Shown: positions 34,332 through 43,093, numbered from the stretch's first letter. The stretch: DNA of 64,000 bases from M0103 sp040386155 (GCA_040386155.1 JAZKFZ010000001.1:558001-622000), one strand, 5' to 3'. The notes: generated by a model not told the origin, from the letters alone. Numbers and translations are program-made.

Positions 34332-35015
34332 GTGAACACTTCACTTAAAATAGCAATCATCGGTGATTACAACTTCACCTACAATTCTCATCAAGCTACA
34401 AATTTGGCGCTTGAGCATGCTTCGCTATTCTTAGAAACAGACATCAATTTTTACTGGATCCGCATCAATGAAGCGGCTCAATTTAAAGATGATAAATTCA
34501 GAGAGTATGATGGTGTCTTAATTGCTCCAGGACCTTTTATGAATGAATTCTTTGTTCATGGAATACTTCGAACAATTGCTCGATTAGAAATTCCATCTTT
34601 GATTACTGGAGAAGGATTTAGAATTTTTGTGGAGAATATGATCAACATGTATCAGTTGAATCAAAATAATGAAAAATTGATTTCTGAGAATTTAGTCGAA
34701 GGCGATAGTTTCGAACGTGTTTTTATTACGCCTTTCTCTAGGCAGTTCATTCAAATGTATGAAAATCACAGTGTTGTAGAACTTACTTCTTCACGCTTTA
34801 GCTTATACCCTCAGCTGATTTCTTTTTTATCGAAAGAAGTAATTGATATTGAAGCATATAATAACTTTGAAGATCCAGAAATAATTAGCTTAAAAAAACA
34901 TCCTTTTTTCGTGGCCTGTTCTTTTTGTCCTCAAATTTCATCAACAAGAGATTTGCCACACCCATTGGTTTACACATTTATTAAGGCGTGTCAATTACTT
35001 GAACAAAGGGCTTAG
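34332..35015 (+). CDS. CTP-synthase-like class I glutamine amidotransferase domain, catalytic residues lost
   Basis: A 227-residue stand-alone protein resembling the glutaminase half of CTP synthase. The start IAIIGDYNFTYNSHQATNLA matches the first strand, and DGVLIAPGPFMN, IPSLITGEGF and HPFFVACSFCPQ follow in family order, ending with LPHPLVYTFIKA. The nucleophile elbow, normally TCGGF, reads TGEGF here, so the Cys is Gly. The His-x-Glu part, normally HPE, reads CPQ. A working glutaminase is therefore unlikely. Related proteins are known without the amidoligase half and have no settled function. The start is GTG. The 3' end overlaps RNase HI by 4 bp. Confidence 0.75.
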   Translation: MNTSLKIAIIGDYNFTYNSHQATNLALEHASLFLETDINFYWIRINEAAQFKDDKFREYDGVLIAPGPFMNEFFVHGILRTIARLEIPSLITGEGFRIFVENMINMYQLNQNNEKLISENLVEGDSFERVFITPFSRQFIQMYENHSVVELTSSRFSLYPQLISFLSKEVIDIEAYNNFEDPEIISLKKHPFFVACSFCPQISSTRDLPHPLVYTFIKACQLLEQRA

Positions 35016-35470
35016 GTATTTTCATTTTCGTACTCCCAATCTACCGCATGACTATTTTTGTTTTCAGCTGCTTCAACAGCAAGAACATCACATCGTTCAT
35101 TTTCGGGATGTCCATTATGTCCCCGAACCCATTCAAATTGGGGCTTAAGTTTCATGTGTAAAGGAATGTATCGATCCCACAAATCTGAATTTTTCTTGCC
35201 TTTGTAGTTTTTCTGTTTCCAAGCGAATACCCAACCTTTTGTAATCGAGTCGATCACGTATTTTGAGTCTGAATAAATTTTTATTGGAATGGAATCTATT
35301 TTTATACTTTCCAGTGCTACTATTACAGCCATCAATTCCATACGATTATTTGTAGTAAGTCTGAAACCACCTGAAATTTCTTTGTAATTTGATTTATAAC
35401 GTAAAATTACCCCATAACCACCAGGACCGGGATTCCCTCTTGATGAGCCATCCGTAAAAACTTCAATCAT
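35012..35470 (-). CDS. rnhA: Ribonuclease HI
   Basis: A 152-residue RNase HI, which degrades the RNA strand of RNA-DNA hybrids in the cytoplasm during replication and transcription. The four acidic residues are in FTDGSSRGNPGPGGYG (Asp 7), NNRMELMAV, IYSDSKYVID and the late RCDVLAVEA. Length and order are typical of the single-domain enzyme. A partial -7 box (TAATTTG) lies a few bases before the start. The gene stop overlaps the convergent degenerate amidotransferase by 4 bp. Confidence 0.95.
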   Translation of the reverse strand: MIEVFTDGSSRGNPGPGGYGVILRYKSNYKEISGGFRLTTNNRMELMAVIVALESIKIDSIPIKIYSDSKYVIDSITKGWVFAWKQKNYKGKKNSDLWDRYIPLHMKLKPQFEWVRGHNGHPENERCDVLAVEAAENKNSHAVDWEYENENT

Positions 35471-35847
35471 AGCGCCAAATTAAGTAATAATTATTGAATC
35501 ACCTTAAAGTTCACTTTTCGATGAAAACACCCCCTAAATCGATTAGATAGGTAAATTCAGGTATTAGTTGATTCCAAAAATAGTTAATTTTTTTTTCAAA
35601 CTATTTTCGTGTTAACTATTTGAAATAGAAGTTTATATAAAATTTGTGTTATTTTTTTTTGTGCTATTTTAAACTTTAGGATTCCAATAGTTACTTTGTT
35701 GATAGAGCAATGAATGGACACTTTTGTTCTATGAAATGCAAAAATTATTCGATATTCAAATAATTCTTCACTAATTATGCAAGCATATTGAAAGTGGTAC
35801 TTTCAAAGTTGAAGAATTTTTGAGTTTTACAGGATATAAATAGGTCG

Positions 35848-35855
35848 TAGATTTG
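35848..35855 (+). promoter_or_regulatory. -7 box (TAGATTTG) of the candidate RNA
   Basis: TAGATTTG matches TAnnTTTG in a region where the flanking gene (rnhA) is on the other strand, so any plus-strand transcript needs its own promoter. A TTG at 35820-35822 is 25 nt upstream, slightly more than normal. Confidence 0.4.
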
Positions 35856-35993
35856 TATCATAAATGATTGATAATTCAAAAATATCAATCAGACTAGAAG
35901 TCTTTTTCAGTGAATAGTGGTTAGGTTAGGTTAGAAAAGAGGTTGATATAATCAACCTCTTTTTTTTTGCAATTTTCAGTGTTGCAGGTTATG
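35856..35993 (+). ncRNA. Candidate small RNA or structured intergenic repeat, copy 1
   Basis: A transcript from the box at 35848-35855 would start near 35860 and end in the terminator at 35935-35963 (13-bp stem AAAAGAGGTTGAT with ATCAACCTCTTTT, 3-nt loop, then a T-run), about 105 nt long. In order it holds an 8-bp hairpin (35866-35873 with 35883-35890), a 5-bp hairpin (35891-35895 with 35899-35903), a 40-nt conserved segment (35894-35933) that includes three GGTTA units, and the terminator. The conserved segment recurs at 38697-38736 with two mismatches. After the terminator a related motif (TTTTCAGTGTT, 35974-35984) also recurs. No peptide of length is encoded. Confidence 0.5.
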
Positions 35994-36185
35994 TAAAGCG
36001 CTGAAGGTGGTTAATCTTCTCGTGGTTTTTGTGGTTCTTTCTTTCTAGTACATTCCTCTTGTGAATTGGTTCAATTTTTAGTTGCATTTAATTGGATTAT
36101 CATTTGAATTTTTACTTTTTATGTATTGAAAATGAATTTTAAATGTGATTAATTCCCACTATCTTTAAAATCTAAAGAGCTTGTT

Positions 36186-38546
36186 ATGAATCATTTTTTT
36201 CGCTTTTGTTTGTATTCTTTTTTATTTTTTGGGACTTCTCTCTATTCAGATGGTCAAGCTACTTTTATATATGATACCCGCAGTGATAGTATTGCTATAG
36301 AGCACTACACAATTCATTTAGACGTCAGAGATTTTTCGTCTTTTATTTTAAAGGGAGATGCGGAAGTTAGTATAGAACCATTGGTGGATGGAATAGCTGA
36401 AATTAGACTAGATTTAATAGGACCAGCAGTAGATAGTGTACACGATGTAAATGGAAATTTACTTTCTTTTTCAAATGTAAATCTTGGATTTATCGTCAAT
36501 TTAGGGAATGTGATTAATCAAGGCGATTCAACATCGATTAAAGTTTTTTATCATGGAAGTACGATCGAAGACCCGACTTTTGGTGGATTCTACTATAGCT
36601 CTACGTATGCCTATAATGTGGGTGTTTCGCTTGATGATATTCCGCATAATTATGGAAAAACTTGGTTTCCTTGCTTCGATAATTTTATCACCAGATCAAC
36701 GTATGATTTATTTGTAACTACACTTCCTCAGCATCAGGCTTCTTGTGGAGGTGTTTTACTTTCAACGATTGTTAATCCAGATTTGTCAGAAACAAGTCAT
36801 TGGAGGGTCAATCAAACTATTCCACCTTATCTTATCTCTGTTGCAGTGGCAGATTTTGTTCTAGTGAACGACACGTTTACCAATTATCTCAATAATCCTA
36901 TACCTGTTCAGCACGCCGCTAAATCAACGCAGGTTAACAATATGAATGCTTCATTTGTGAATTTGGAACAAGCCTTCGATATTTTTGAAAATAAATTTGG
37001 GCCTTATCGTTGGGATCGAGTTGGTTACACGCTAGTTCCAATGACTTCCGGTGCTATGGAACACTCAATGAATATTGCTTACCCCATTGTTTGTGCAGAT
37101 GGTAGCTTGACCTATGAATCCATTATGGCGCATGAATTATCGCATCATTGGTGGGGGAATTTGATTACATGTAGAACAGCAGAGGATATGTGGATCAATG
37201 AGGGAGGTGCTAGCTTTTGTGAACTCATTTTTGAAGAAGAAATGGCTGGAAGAGCATCGTATGAATCTCAAGTGCGCTCACAACATAAAAATTTGCTACG
37301 CACATGCCATATCGATGATGATGGGTATTGGCCACTTTCAGGAGTACCTCAAACACATACCTACGGCACCACAAGTTACTCAAAAGGTGCAGATATAATT
37401 CATACTTTGCGCGGATATCTTGGTGATGCACTCTTTTTTGATGGTCTTACTCAGTTGTTTGAGGAAAATCAATTTTCGGATGTTGATGCGATTGAATTTC
37501 GTGACGATTTGTCGGCAATTACCGGCTTTAATTTAGATAATTTTTTTGCCGATTGGATTTTTCAAGGAGGTTGGCCACATGTTTCAATTGACTCGCTTTC
37601 TGTTGTCCCAAATGGTGGTCAATTTGATGTCAGCGTTTCTTTGAAGCAAAGATTAGTGGGTAGATCCAATTTTTCGAATGCAATTCCTTTAACCTTAACG
37701 CTTCGTGATGAAAACTGGAATACGTTTGAACAAATTGTTTATTCTTCTGGAATGAGCAATATTTATACGGTGACAGTGCCTTTTTCTCCAACTATTGGAT
37801 ATTTAAATAGAGATGAATTGATATCACATGCTGTAACAGCCAACTATGTTACAATAGGGACTGTGGGGACTAAACAATTAACGCATTCTAATTTGACTTT
37901 ACAAGTTCAAACAGTCACTGATTCGGTTTTTGTTGTAGCCGAACATCACTGGGCTGCACCTGATGCCTTGTTAGATATTTCATCTGGCTATGTCATTTCT
38001 CCGCAACGTTTTTGGCGTATCGATGGGATGTGGGGTACAGGATTTAATACCAATGCTACTTTTCGCTATAGTGGCTCTACCTCTGGTTCCAATGGGTACC
38101 TCGATCATTTATTGATTACGGGTGCAGAGGATAGTATAGTGCTATTGTATCGACCGGATAGGTCGGTAGATTGGACTGAGTTTCCGACCTATACGCTCAC
38201 GATTGGAAATCCTTCTGATAAAAATGGTACGCTGAATGCTACAAATTTGTTAAAAGGTGAATATGCAATTGCATTAAAGGGACAAAGTTTAGGTGGAAAT
38301 GAAACTCCGAAGGTAGAAAAAGTTAAAATCTATCCAAATCCTTCTACTGGAATGGTTTGTCTTACAATTGAAACTGATGTAAGCGAAATTCTAATAACTG
38401 ATTTAAACGGTAAAGTGGTCTCTATTTTTAATATGCACGGTTCAGAAATGGAAATAGATACTTCATCCTGGCAAAAAGGCACTTATTTTGTAGCTGGATT
38501 TAATAAGGGAAATGAAGTATTTCACACGAAATTGGTGGTATTGTAA
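36186..38546 (+). CDS. Secreted M1-family metallopeptidase with type A T9SS sorting domain
   Basis: A 786-residue exported zinc aminopeptidase. After a signal peptide of about 24 residues comes an M1 N-terminal domain with short GAMEH (residues about 289-293) and HELSHHWWGN (about 316-325, zinc motif HExxH); the third ligand is Glu in DMWINEGGASF about 20 residues later. GAMEH replaces the usual GAMEN. The last 80 residues (VKIYPNPSTGMVCLTIETD) are a type A sorting domain, so the enzyme is secreted or surface-attached by the type IX system and probably digests peptides outside the cell. The gene stands alone, flanked by the two copies of the intergenic repeat. Confidence 0.92.
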   Translation: MNHFFRFCLYSFLFFGTSLYSDGQATFIYDTRSDSIAIEHYTIHLDVRDFSSFILKGDAEVSIEPLVDGIAEIRLDLIGPAVDSVHDVNGNLLSFSNVNLGFIVNLGNVINQGDSTSIKVFYHGSTIEDPTFGGFYYSSTYAYNVGVSLDDIPHNYGKTWFPCFDNFITRSTYDLFVTTLPQHQASCGGVLLSTIVNPDLSETSHWRVNQTIPPYLISVAVADFVLVNDTFTNYLNNPIPVQHAAKSTQVNNMNASFVNLEQAFDIFENKFGPYRWDRVGYTLVPMTSGAMEHSMNIAYPIVCADGSLTYESIMAHELSHHWWGNLITCRTAEDMWINEGGASFCELIFEEEMAGRASYESQVRSQHKNLLRTCHIDDDGYWPLSGVPQTHTYGTTSYSKGADIIHTLRGYLGDALFFDGLTQLFEENQFSDVDAIEFRDDLSAITGFNLDNFFADWIFQGGWPHVSIDSLSVVPNGGQFDVSVSLKQRLVGRSNFSNAIPLTLTLRDENWNTFEQIVYSSGMSNIYTVTVPFSPTIGYLNRDELISHAVTANYVTIGTVGTKQLTHSNLTLQVQTVTDSVFVVAEHHWAAPDALLDISSGYVISPQRFWRIDGMWGTGFNTNATFRYSGSTSGSNGYLDHLLITGAEDSIVLLYRPDRSVDWTEFPTYTLTIGNPSDKNGTLNATNLLKGEYAIALKGQSLGGNETPKVEKVKIYPNPSTGMVCLTIETDVSEILITDLNGKVVSIFNMHGSEMEIDTSSWQKGTYFVAGFNKGNEVFHTKLVVL

Positions 38547-38696
38547 AAATTTTATCGCAACAAAACATTGAATTTCTTTGATAGATTATGTTTTTGATAA
38601 AAAGAGAACTCGAAAAAAAGGAAAATTTACATTTTCGGTATGATAATTGAACTTGTTGATATGATGATAGCTTATTGAACATCGAATTCAAAAAAG

Positions 38697-38797
38697 CTAA
38701 AAGTCTTTTTCAGTGAATAGTGGTTATGTTAGGTTATGAAGAGGGTGGGTGGTTCCATCCTCTTTTTTTGTGCCTTATTTTTTCAGTGTTAGTGGTT
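38697..38797 (+). ncRNA. Candidate small RNA or structured intergenic repeat, copy 2
   Basis: The segment 38697-38736 matches 35894-35933 at 38 of 40 positions. It is followed at the same position by a different hairpin: AGAGGGTGG (38740-38748) with CCATCCTCT (38755-38763, one G-U pair), then a T-run to 38769, and a second motif (TTTTCAGTGTTAGTGGTT, 38780-38797). Stem sequences differ from copy 1 but both still pair, which favours selection for RNA structure. The copy lies 150 bp after the M1 peptidase stop and could be the end of that mRNA or a separate RNA; a weak box (TACATTTT, 38628-38635) lies upstream. Confidence 0.5.
38740..38769 (+). terminator. Terminator hairpin in repeat copy 2
   Basis: A 9-bp stem (38740-38748 with 38755-38763), 6-nt loop and seven Ts to 38769. 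It probably ends transcription from the M1 peptidase gene and lies 43 bp from the convergent methionine synthase stop. Confidence 0.75.
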
Positions 38798-38812
38798 TTG
38801 TCAAGTTAATTA

Positions 38813-41476
38813 TTAATGGATGACACTCGAAAGCCATCTTTCCATCGTTTCCTTACTTTCATTCTTCCGTACACTCAAGTCTTCAATTTGTTCAATGGAA
38901 ATCTTACCTAATCCAAAATATTTTGCATCGGGGTGTCCAAAATACCATCCCGAAACTGATGAAACTGGAGTCATAGCAAGGCTTTCAGTTAATTCGATTC
39001 CAACTAAATTTTTTACATCTAAAAGTGAAAAAAGTCCGGTTTTTTCAGTGTGATCTGGACAAGCCGGGTAGCCAGGTGCTGGTCGAATGCCTTGATATTC
39101 TTCTTTTATTAATTGTTCATTACTTAAATGATCGCCCTTTTCGTAGCCCCAATATTCTCTACGTACTTTTTCATGCAACCATTCTGCCGCAGCTTCGGCT
39201 AATCGGTCAGCCAATGCTTTTAAAAGTATAGAGTTGTAATCATCATGATCGGCTTCAAATCGAGCAATGTGAGCATCAATTCCAAGTCCTGCGGTTACTG
39301 CAAAACCTCCAATATAATCTTTAACACCACTTTCTTTTGGTGCAATAAAATCTGAAAGTGCTAAGTTGGGTTGACCAGCTGCTTTTTTGGTTTGTTGGCG
39401 CAATGTTCGTTGAACGTTAACTATTTCATTTGTTGAAGGATCGTACATTTCGATGTCATCACCAACAGAATTTGCAGGAAATAATCCAATTACTCCTTTT
39501 GCTTGCAACCATTTTTCATTGGCAATTTGATCTAACATTTTTTGTGCATCACCAAAGAGTTTAGTTGCTTCAATTCCTACTATTTCGTCGCTTAAAAGTT
39601 GTGGATAGCGACCATGTAGTTCCCATGTTTGAAAAAATGGCGTCCAATCAATATAAGGAATTAGGTCATTAATTGAAATAGCATCAACCAATGTTACACC
39701 AAGCTTATTTGGTGTTGAAATCGTATTTTTATCAAAATCTAATTTCAGTTTATTGGCTCTTGCTTCCGCTAATGAAAGCAGTTGTTTTGCACCTCGATGT
39801 TTTTCGTGGTGTTCTCTCAGTCGCTGGTATTCTGCCTGAACATCTTCCACAAACTTATCTTTTTTATTGCCTAACATGCTTTCCACTACTGTTACTGCGC
39901 GCGATGCGTCCAACACGTGAATGGCTTGACCGGAAGTGTAATGTTGGTCAATCTTCACTGCAGTGTGCACCTTTGATGTTGTGGCACCACCTATCAAGAG
40001 TGGAATGTTCATTTTGGCACGATTCATTTCCTTTGCCATCGTTACCATTTCGTCTAATGAAGGTGTAATCAATCCACTAAGACCAATCGCATCTACGTTT
40101 TCATCGATGGCAGTTTGGATTATTTTCTCAAAGGGCACCATTACGCCCATGTCTACCACTTCATAATTGTTGCACGCTAAAACAACACCAACAATATTCT
40201 TTCCAATGTCATGTACATCGCCTTTTACGGTTGCCATGAGTATCTTACCAGCTGCTTGTCGTGTGCCGCCTTTTTCTTCTTCAATAAATGGAAGTAGATA
40301 GGCAACCGCTTTTTTCATGACACGTGCCGACTTCACCACCTGAGGCAAGAACATTTTTCCACTTCCAAAAAGGTCGCCTACAATGTTCATCCCATCCATC
40401 AACGGACCTTCAATGACTTCGATAGGTCGTTCATATTGCAAGCGGCATTCTTCGGTGTCTTCATCAATAAATTCCACGATTCCTTTTACGAGAGCGTGTT
40501 CCAATCTTTTTTGAACAGTGGTTTCTCGCCAAGTAAGATCCAATTCTTTTTTCTTTCCCTCGCCTTTTACCGTTTCAGCAAATTCAAGCAGGCGTTCTGT
40601 TGCATCAGGTCGACGGTTTAATAAAACATCTTCCACATACATCAATAGATCTTTGTCGATGTTGTCATATACTTCCAGCATGGATGGATTCACAATTCCC
40701 ATGTCCATTCCGTGCTGAATTCCGTGATAAAGAAATGCAGAGTGCATTGCTTCTCGAACTAAATCATTGCCTCTAAAAGAAAAAGAAACGTTAGAAACAC
40801 CACCAGAAACGTGTGCACCTGGTAAGTTTTGCCGGATCCATTTTGTGGCTTGAAAAAAGTCGAGGGCATTGTTGTTGTGCTCCTCCATTCCTGTTGCAAC
40901 AGGGAAAATATTCGGATCGAAAATGATATCTTCCTTTGGAAATTTCACTACATCCACCAAAATATCGTAGGATCGTTTACAAATTTCGATGCGACGTTCG
41001 TAGCTATCTGCTTGTCCGTTTTCATCGAAAGCCATTACAATTACTGCCGCACCGTAGCGCTTCACTTTCTTCGCCTGAGCGATAAAATTTTCTTCGCCTT
41101 CTTTTAGTGAAATAGAATTAACAACTCCTTTTCCCTGAATGCACTTCAGCCCGGCTTCGATAATCTCCCATTTGGAGCTGTCGATCATTATGGGAACTCG
41201 AGAAATATCAGGTTCGGCAGCAATTAAATTTAAAAATCGCACCATCGATTCTTTTCCATCAATCATGCCTTCATCCATGTTGATGTCAATGATTTGAGCA
41301 CCGCCTTCCACTTGTTCACGGGCTACAGCTAATGCAGCTTCAAAATCACCTTCTTTAATCAAGCGAAGAAAGGCCCGTGAACCTGTTACATTGGTTCGTT
41401 CACCAATATTCACAAAATTGGTTTCTGAAGTTACTATTAGGGGTTCAAGTCCGGAAAGTTGTAATGTTGCTTTCAT
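38813..41476 (-). CDS. metH: Methionine synthase, cobalamin-dependent, C-terminal part (MetH2)
   Basis: An 887-residue protein that carries the pterin-binding, cobalamin-binding and reactivation parts of MetH, which together with the first part makes methionine from homocysteine and 5-methyltetrahydrofolate. The methyltetrahydrofolate domain starts at NIGERTNVTGS (residues about 23-33). The B12 motif GDVHDIGKN near residue 418 supplies the lower-ligand His. The reactivation domain has REYWGYEKGD near residue 770 and RPAPGYPACPDHTEK. Its ATG overlaps the stop of the membrane protein gene by 4 bp. The split between the homocysteine domain and the rest is common in Bacteroidota, but the inserted gene is unusual. 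Confidence 0.95.
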   Translation of the reverse strand: MKATLQLSGLEPLIVTSETNFVNIGERTNVTGSRAFLRLIKEGDFEAALAVAREQVEGGAQIIDINMDEGMIDGKESMVRFLNLIAAEPDISRVPIMIDSSKWEIIEAGLKCIQGKGVVNSISLKEGEENFIAQAKKVKRYGAAVIVMAFDENGQADSYERRIEICKRSYDILVDVVKFPKEDIIFDPNIFPVATGMEEHNNNALDFFQATKWIRQNLPGAHVSGGVSNVSFSFRGNDLVREAMHSAFLYHGIQHGMDMGIVNPSMLEVYDNIDKDLLMYVEDVLLNRRPDATERLLEFAETVKGEGKKKELDLTWRETTVQKRLEHALVKGIVEFIDEDTEECRLQYERPIEVIEGPLMDGMNIVGDLFGSGKMFLPQVVKSARVMKKAVAYLLPFIEEEKGGTRQAAGKILMATVKGDVHDIGKNIVGVVLACNNYEVVDMGVMVPFEKIIQTAIDENVDAIGLSGLITPSLDEMVTMAKEMNRAKMNIPLLIGGATTSKVHTAVKIDQHYTSGQAIHVLDASRAVTVVESMLGNKKDKFVEDVQAEYQRLREHHEKHRGAKQLLSLAEARANKLKLDFDKNTISTPNKLGVTLVDAISINDLIPYIDWTPFFQTWELHGRYPQLLSDEIVGIEATKLFGDAQKMLDQIANEKWLQAKGVIGLFPANSVGDDIEMYDPSTNEIVNVQRTLRQQTKKAAGQPNLALSDFIAPKESGVKDYIGGFAVTAGLGIDAHIARFEADHDDYNSILLKALADRLAEAAAEWLHEKVRREYWGYEKGDHLSNEQLIKEEYQGIRPAPGYPACPDHTEKTGLFSLLDVKNLVGIELTESLAMTPVSSVSGWYFGHPDAKYFGLGKISIEQIEDLSVRKNESKETMERWLSSVIH

Positions 41477-41943
41477 TGTTTTGTTGTTGTTTTATGTTCA
41501 AGCGTAAGCCAGATGAGTACGAAGAGAAAGGATGTTTGCAGTGCAGTAGGTATACATCCTATTGTAGTCTGATAATAATCAAAAAACAAGTAGGGATTTA
41601 CCATTTTCATAAAAACTCCAAAAATATTCGTACAAAAGATATAAGTAATAACGAAAATAAGGCACCTCATAAACATATTTGGCAATGAAATTCGCTTATA
41701 GTATTTAGCCATTGAGTATGTCGTAATGGAAGTGATCGCAAGTATTACAAGGTCAATTGAATGGTAAATAAAAATTTCAAAAAAGTGATTGAATGACATC
41801 GAAAATCTTAGGTTAATTAAAATTTTCAAGATGTGATAAATAAAGCTTGCGAGCACAAAAATTCCCACTAATCTCCAAAGTGGAAACTTTTTTTCAACTT
41901 CACTTATTCGGTCTTCTGGCCTACTAATACTTTCTCGGGGCAT
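41473..41943 (-). CDS. Small membrane protein inserted between the two metH genes
   Basis: A 156-residue protein with four hydrophobic segments (about residues 25-45, 60-80, 85-105 and 125-145) and a soluble charged N-terminus; I do not recognise it. The start overlaps the end of the homocysteine methyltransferase gene by 20 bp in a different frame, and the stop overlaps the start of the other metH gene by 4 bp (ATGA). It is thus translated from the same riboswitch-controlled mRNA. A role in cobalamin or methionine transport is tempting from the context, but nothing in the sequence supports a substrate. Confidence 0.8.
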   Translation of the reverse strand: MPRESISRPEDRISEVEKKFPLWRLVGIFVLASFIYHILKILINLRFSMSFNHFFEIFIYHSIDLVILAITSITTYSMAKYYKRISLPNMFMRCLIFVITYIFCTNIFGVFMKMVNPYLFFDYYQTTIGCIPTALQTSFLFVLIWLTLEHKTTTKQ

Positions 41944-42919
41944 AATTTTTCGCTAAATCAGCAATGACTTTAATATGTTCAGGTGTTGTTCCGCAACAGC
42001 CACCAATAATATTGATTAAGCCTTCATCTAAAAAAGCTTTGATTTGTTCGCCCATCATTTCAGGCGTTTCATCGTACTGACCAAATTCGTTGGGTAGTCC
42101 AGCGTTGGGGTGAGCGCTCACTCCAAAAGGTGCTTTTTGGTCCAATACCTGTAAATAAGGCCGCATCATACTTGCTCCGAGTGCGCAGTTTAACCCGATG
42201 GAAAATAAAGGTAAATGAGATACAGAAATTAAGAAAGCTTCTGTGGTTTGTCCTGTCAATGTTCTTCCCGACTGATCGGTAATGGTTCCAGAAACCATGA
42301 TCGGAATCTGTGTGTTGCGTTCTTCAAACACCAAATCGATGGCAAAAAGTGCTGCTTTCGCGTTGAGCGTATCGGTGATGGTTTCCACCAACAATAAATC
42401 CACTCCGCCATCCATTAAGGCTTCTACTTGCTCTTTGAAAGCAGTAACTAGTTCGTCGAAAGTAATGTTTCGCAAGCCAGCATCGTTTACATCGGGCGAC
42501 ATCGATGCCAATTTTGTTGTTGGTCCGATGGATCCAGCTACAAAGCGTGGTTTATGAGGTTCTTTTGCTGTAAATTCATCAGCCACTTCTTTGGCAATTT
42601 TAGCTCCGTGATAGTTGATGTCATAAACTGCACTTTCCAACCCGTAATCAGCTTGAGCAACAGTAGTGCCTCCAAAAGTATTGGTTTCTACGATGTCAGC
42701 ACCTGCCTCAAAATATTGACGATGTATGTCTTTGATGATGTCTGGGCGTGTTAAAACCAATAGGTCATTATCGCCTTTCAGTTTATGGTCGTGATTTTCA
42801 AACCATCCTTTTCGGAAATCTTCTTCCTCTAGTTTGTGGCGTTGAATCATGGTTCCCATGGCTCCATCGAGCACGAGAATTCGCTTTTTTACTAAATCGT
42901 AAATTGTGTTTATCGGCAT
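41924..42919 (-). CDS. metH: Methionine synthase, homocysteine-binding part (MetH1)
   Basis: A 331-residue homocysteine S-methyltransferase domain, the N-terminal quarter of MetH as a separate protein. The start ILVLDGAMGTMIQRH (residues about 14-28) is the family motif, with ETNTFGGT following. The zinc cysteines are in GLNCALGA (near residue 245) and the late GGCCGTTPEHI. It supplies homocysteine activation to the partner protein encoded downstream. It is first in an operon under a SAM-I riboswitch and a consensus promoter, so methionine or SAM excess should reduce its expression. Confidence 0.95.
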   Translation of the reverse strand: MPINTIYDLVKKRILVLDGAMGTMIQRHKLEEEDFRKGWFENHDHKLKGDNDLLVLTRPDIIKDIHRQYFEAGADIVETNTFGGTTVAQADYGLESAVYDINYHGAKIAKEVADEFTAKEPHKPRFVAGSIGPTTKLASMSPDVNDAGLRNITFDELVTAFKEQVEALMDGGVDLLLVETITDTLNAKAALFAIDLVFEERNTQIPIMVSGTITDQSGRTLTGQTTEAFLISVSHLPLFSIGLNCALGASMMRPYLQVLDQKAPFGVSAHPNAGLPNEFGQYDETPEMMGEQIKAFLDEGLINIIGGCCGTTPEHIKVIADLAKNYAPRKY

Positions 42920-42964
42920 TGTAATTACTTAAAAAATAGACTTAAAAAAGGGGGACAATGCCTC

Positions 42965-43074
42965 AACTTATCTTTTTCCGATGTATCGGAATAGGATTTG
43001 GCACCTTCTCCTTTCTAAAAATGAGGGTTGCCAAGGTTTCGCAGGGCCAATCCCTCCACCTTTCTTTATAAGTT
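42965..43074 (-). promoter_or_regulatory. SAM-I riboswitch (S-box)
   Basis: Read on the minus strand, this 110-nt leader has the S-box core: P1 formed by AACTTAT (43074-43068) with ATAAGTT (42971-42965); then GGAGGGATTGGCCC and the GGCAACC element (43032-43026); then GGTGCCAAATCC (43005-42994); and P4 as a perfect hairpin (TTCCGAT with ATCGGAA, 42991-42976). It precedes the metH genes by 45 nt. SAM binding should lower expression. Whether it acts on transcription or translation is not clear: a weak GAGG/CCCC pairing followed by a T-run (42950-42945) may be the terminator. Confidence 0.92.
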
Positions 43075-43093
43075 TATTTGAATGAACGTGCTG

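Larger units (their letters stand above)
35471..36185. other. 715-bp intergenic region with hairpins and one copy of a repeat
   Basis: No protein-coding gene is seen here. Notable contents are a 9-bp inverted repeat (35577-35585 with 35599-35607, 13-nt loop), a nearby short palindrome (35616-35628), a -7 box at 35848-35855, the repeat and hairpin described as a separate entry (35856-35993), and a near-consensus box TATCTTTA (36160-36167) 18 nt before the M1 peptidase start. The remainder is AT-rich sequence without features. Confidence 0.7.

Noticed and set aside
35577..35628. Terminators or attenuators in the rnhA upstream region
   Set aside because: The two short AT-rich inverted repeats have few G/C pairs and no consistent T-run; kept only as part of the region description.
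41924..42919. metH split as a frameshift or pseudogene
   Set aside because: Each part has its own start, complete domain boundaries and a coupled gene between them; this is the normal split form in the phylum.
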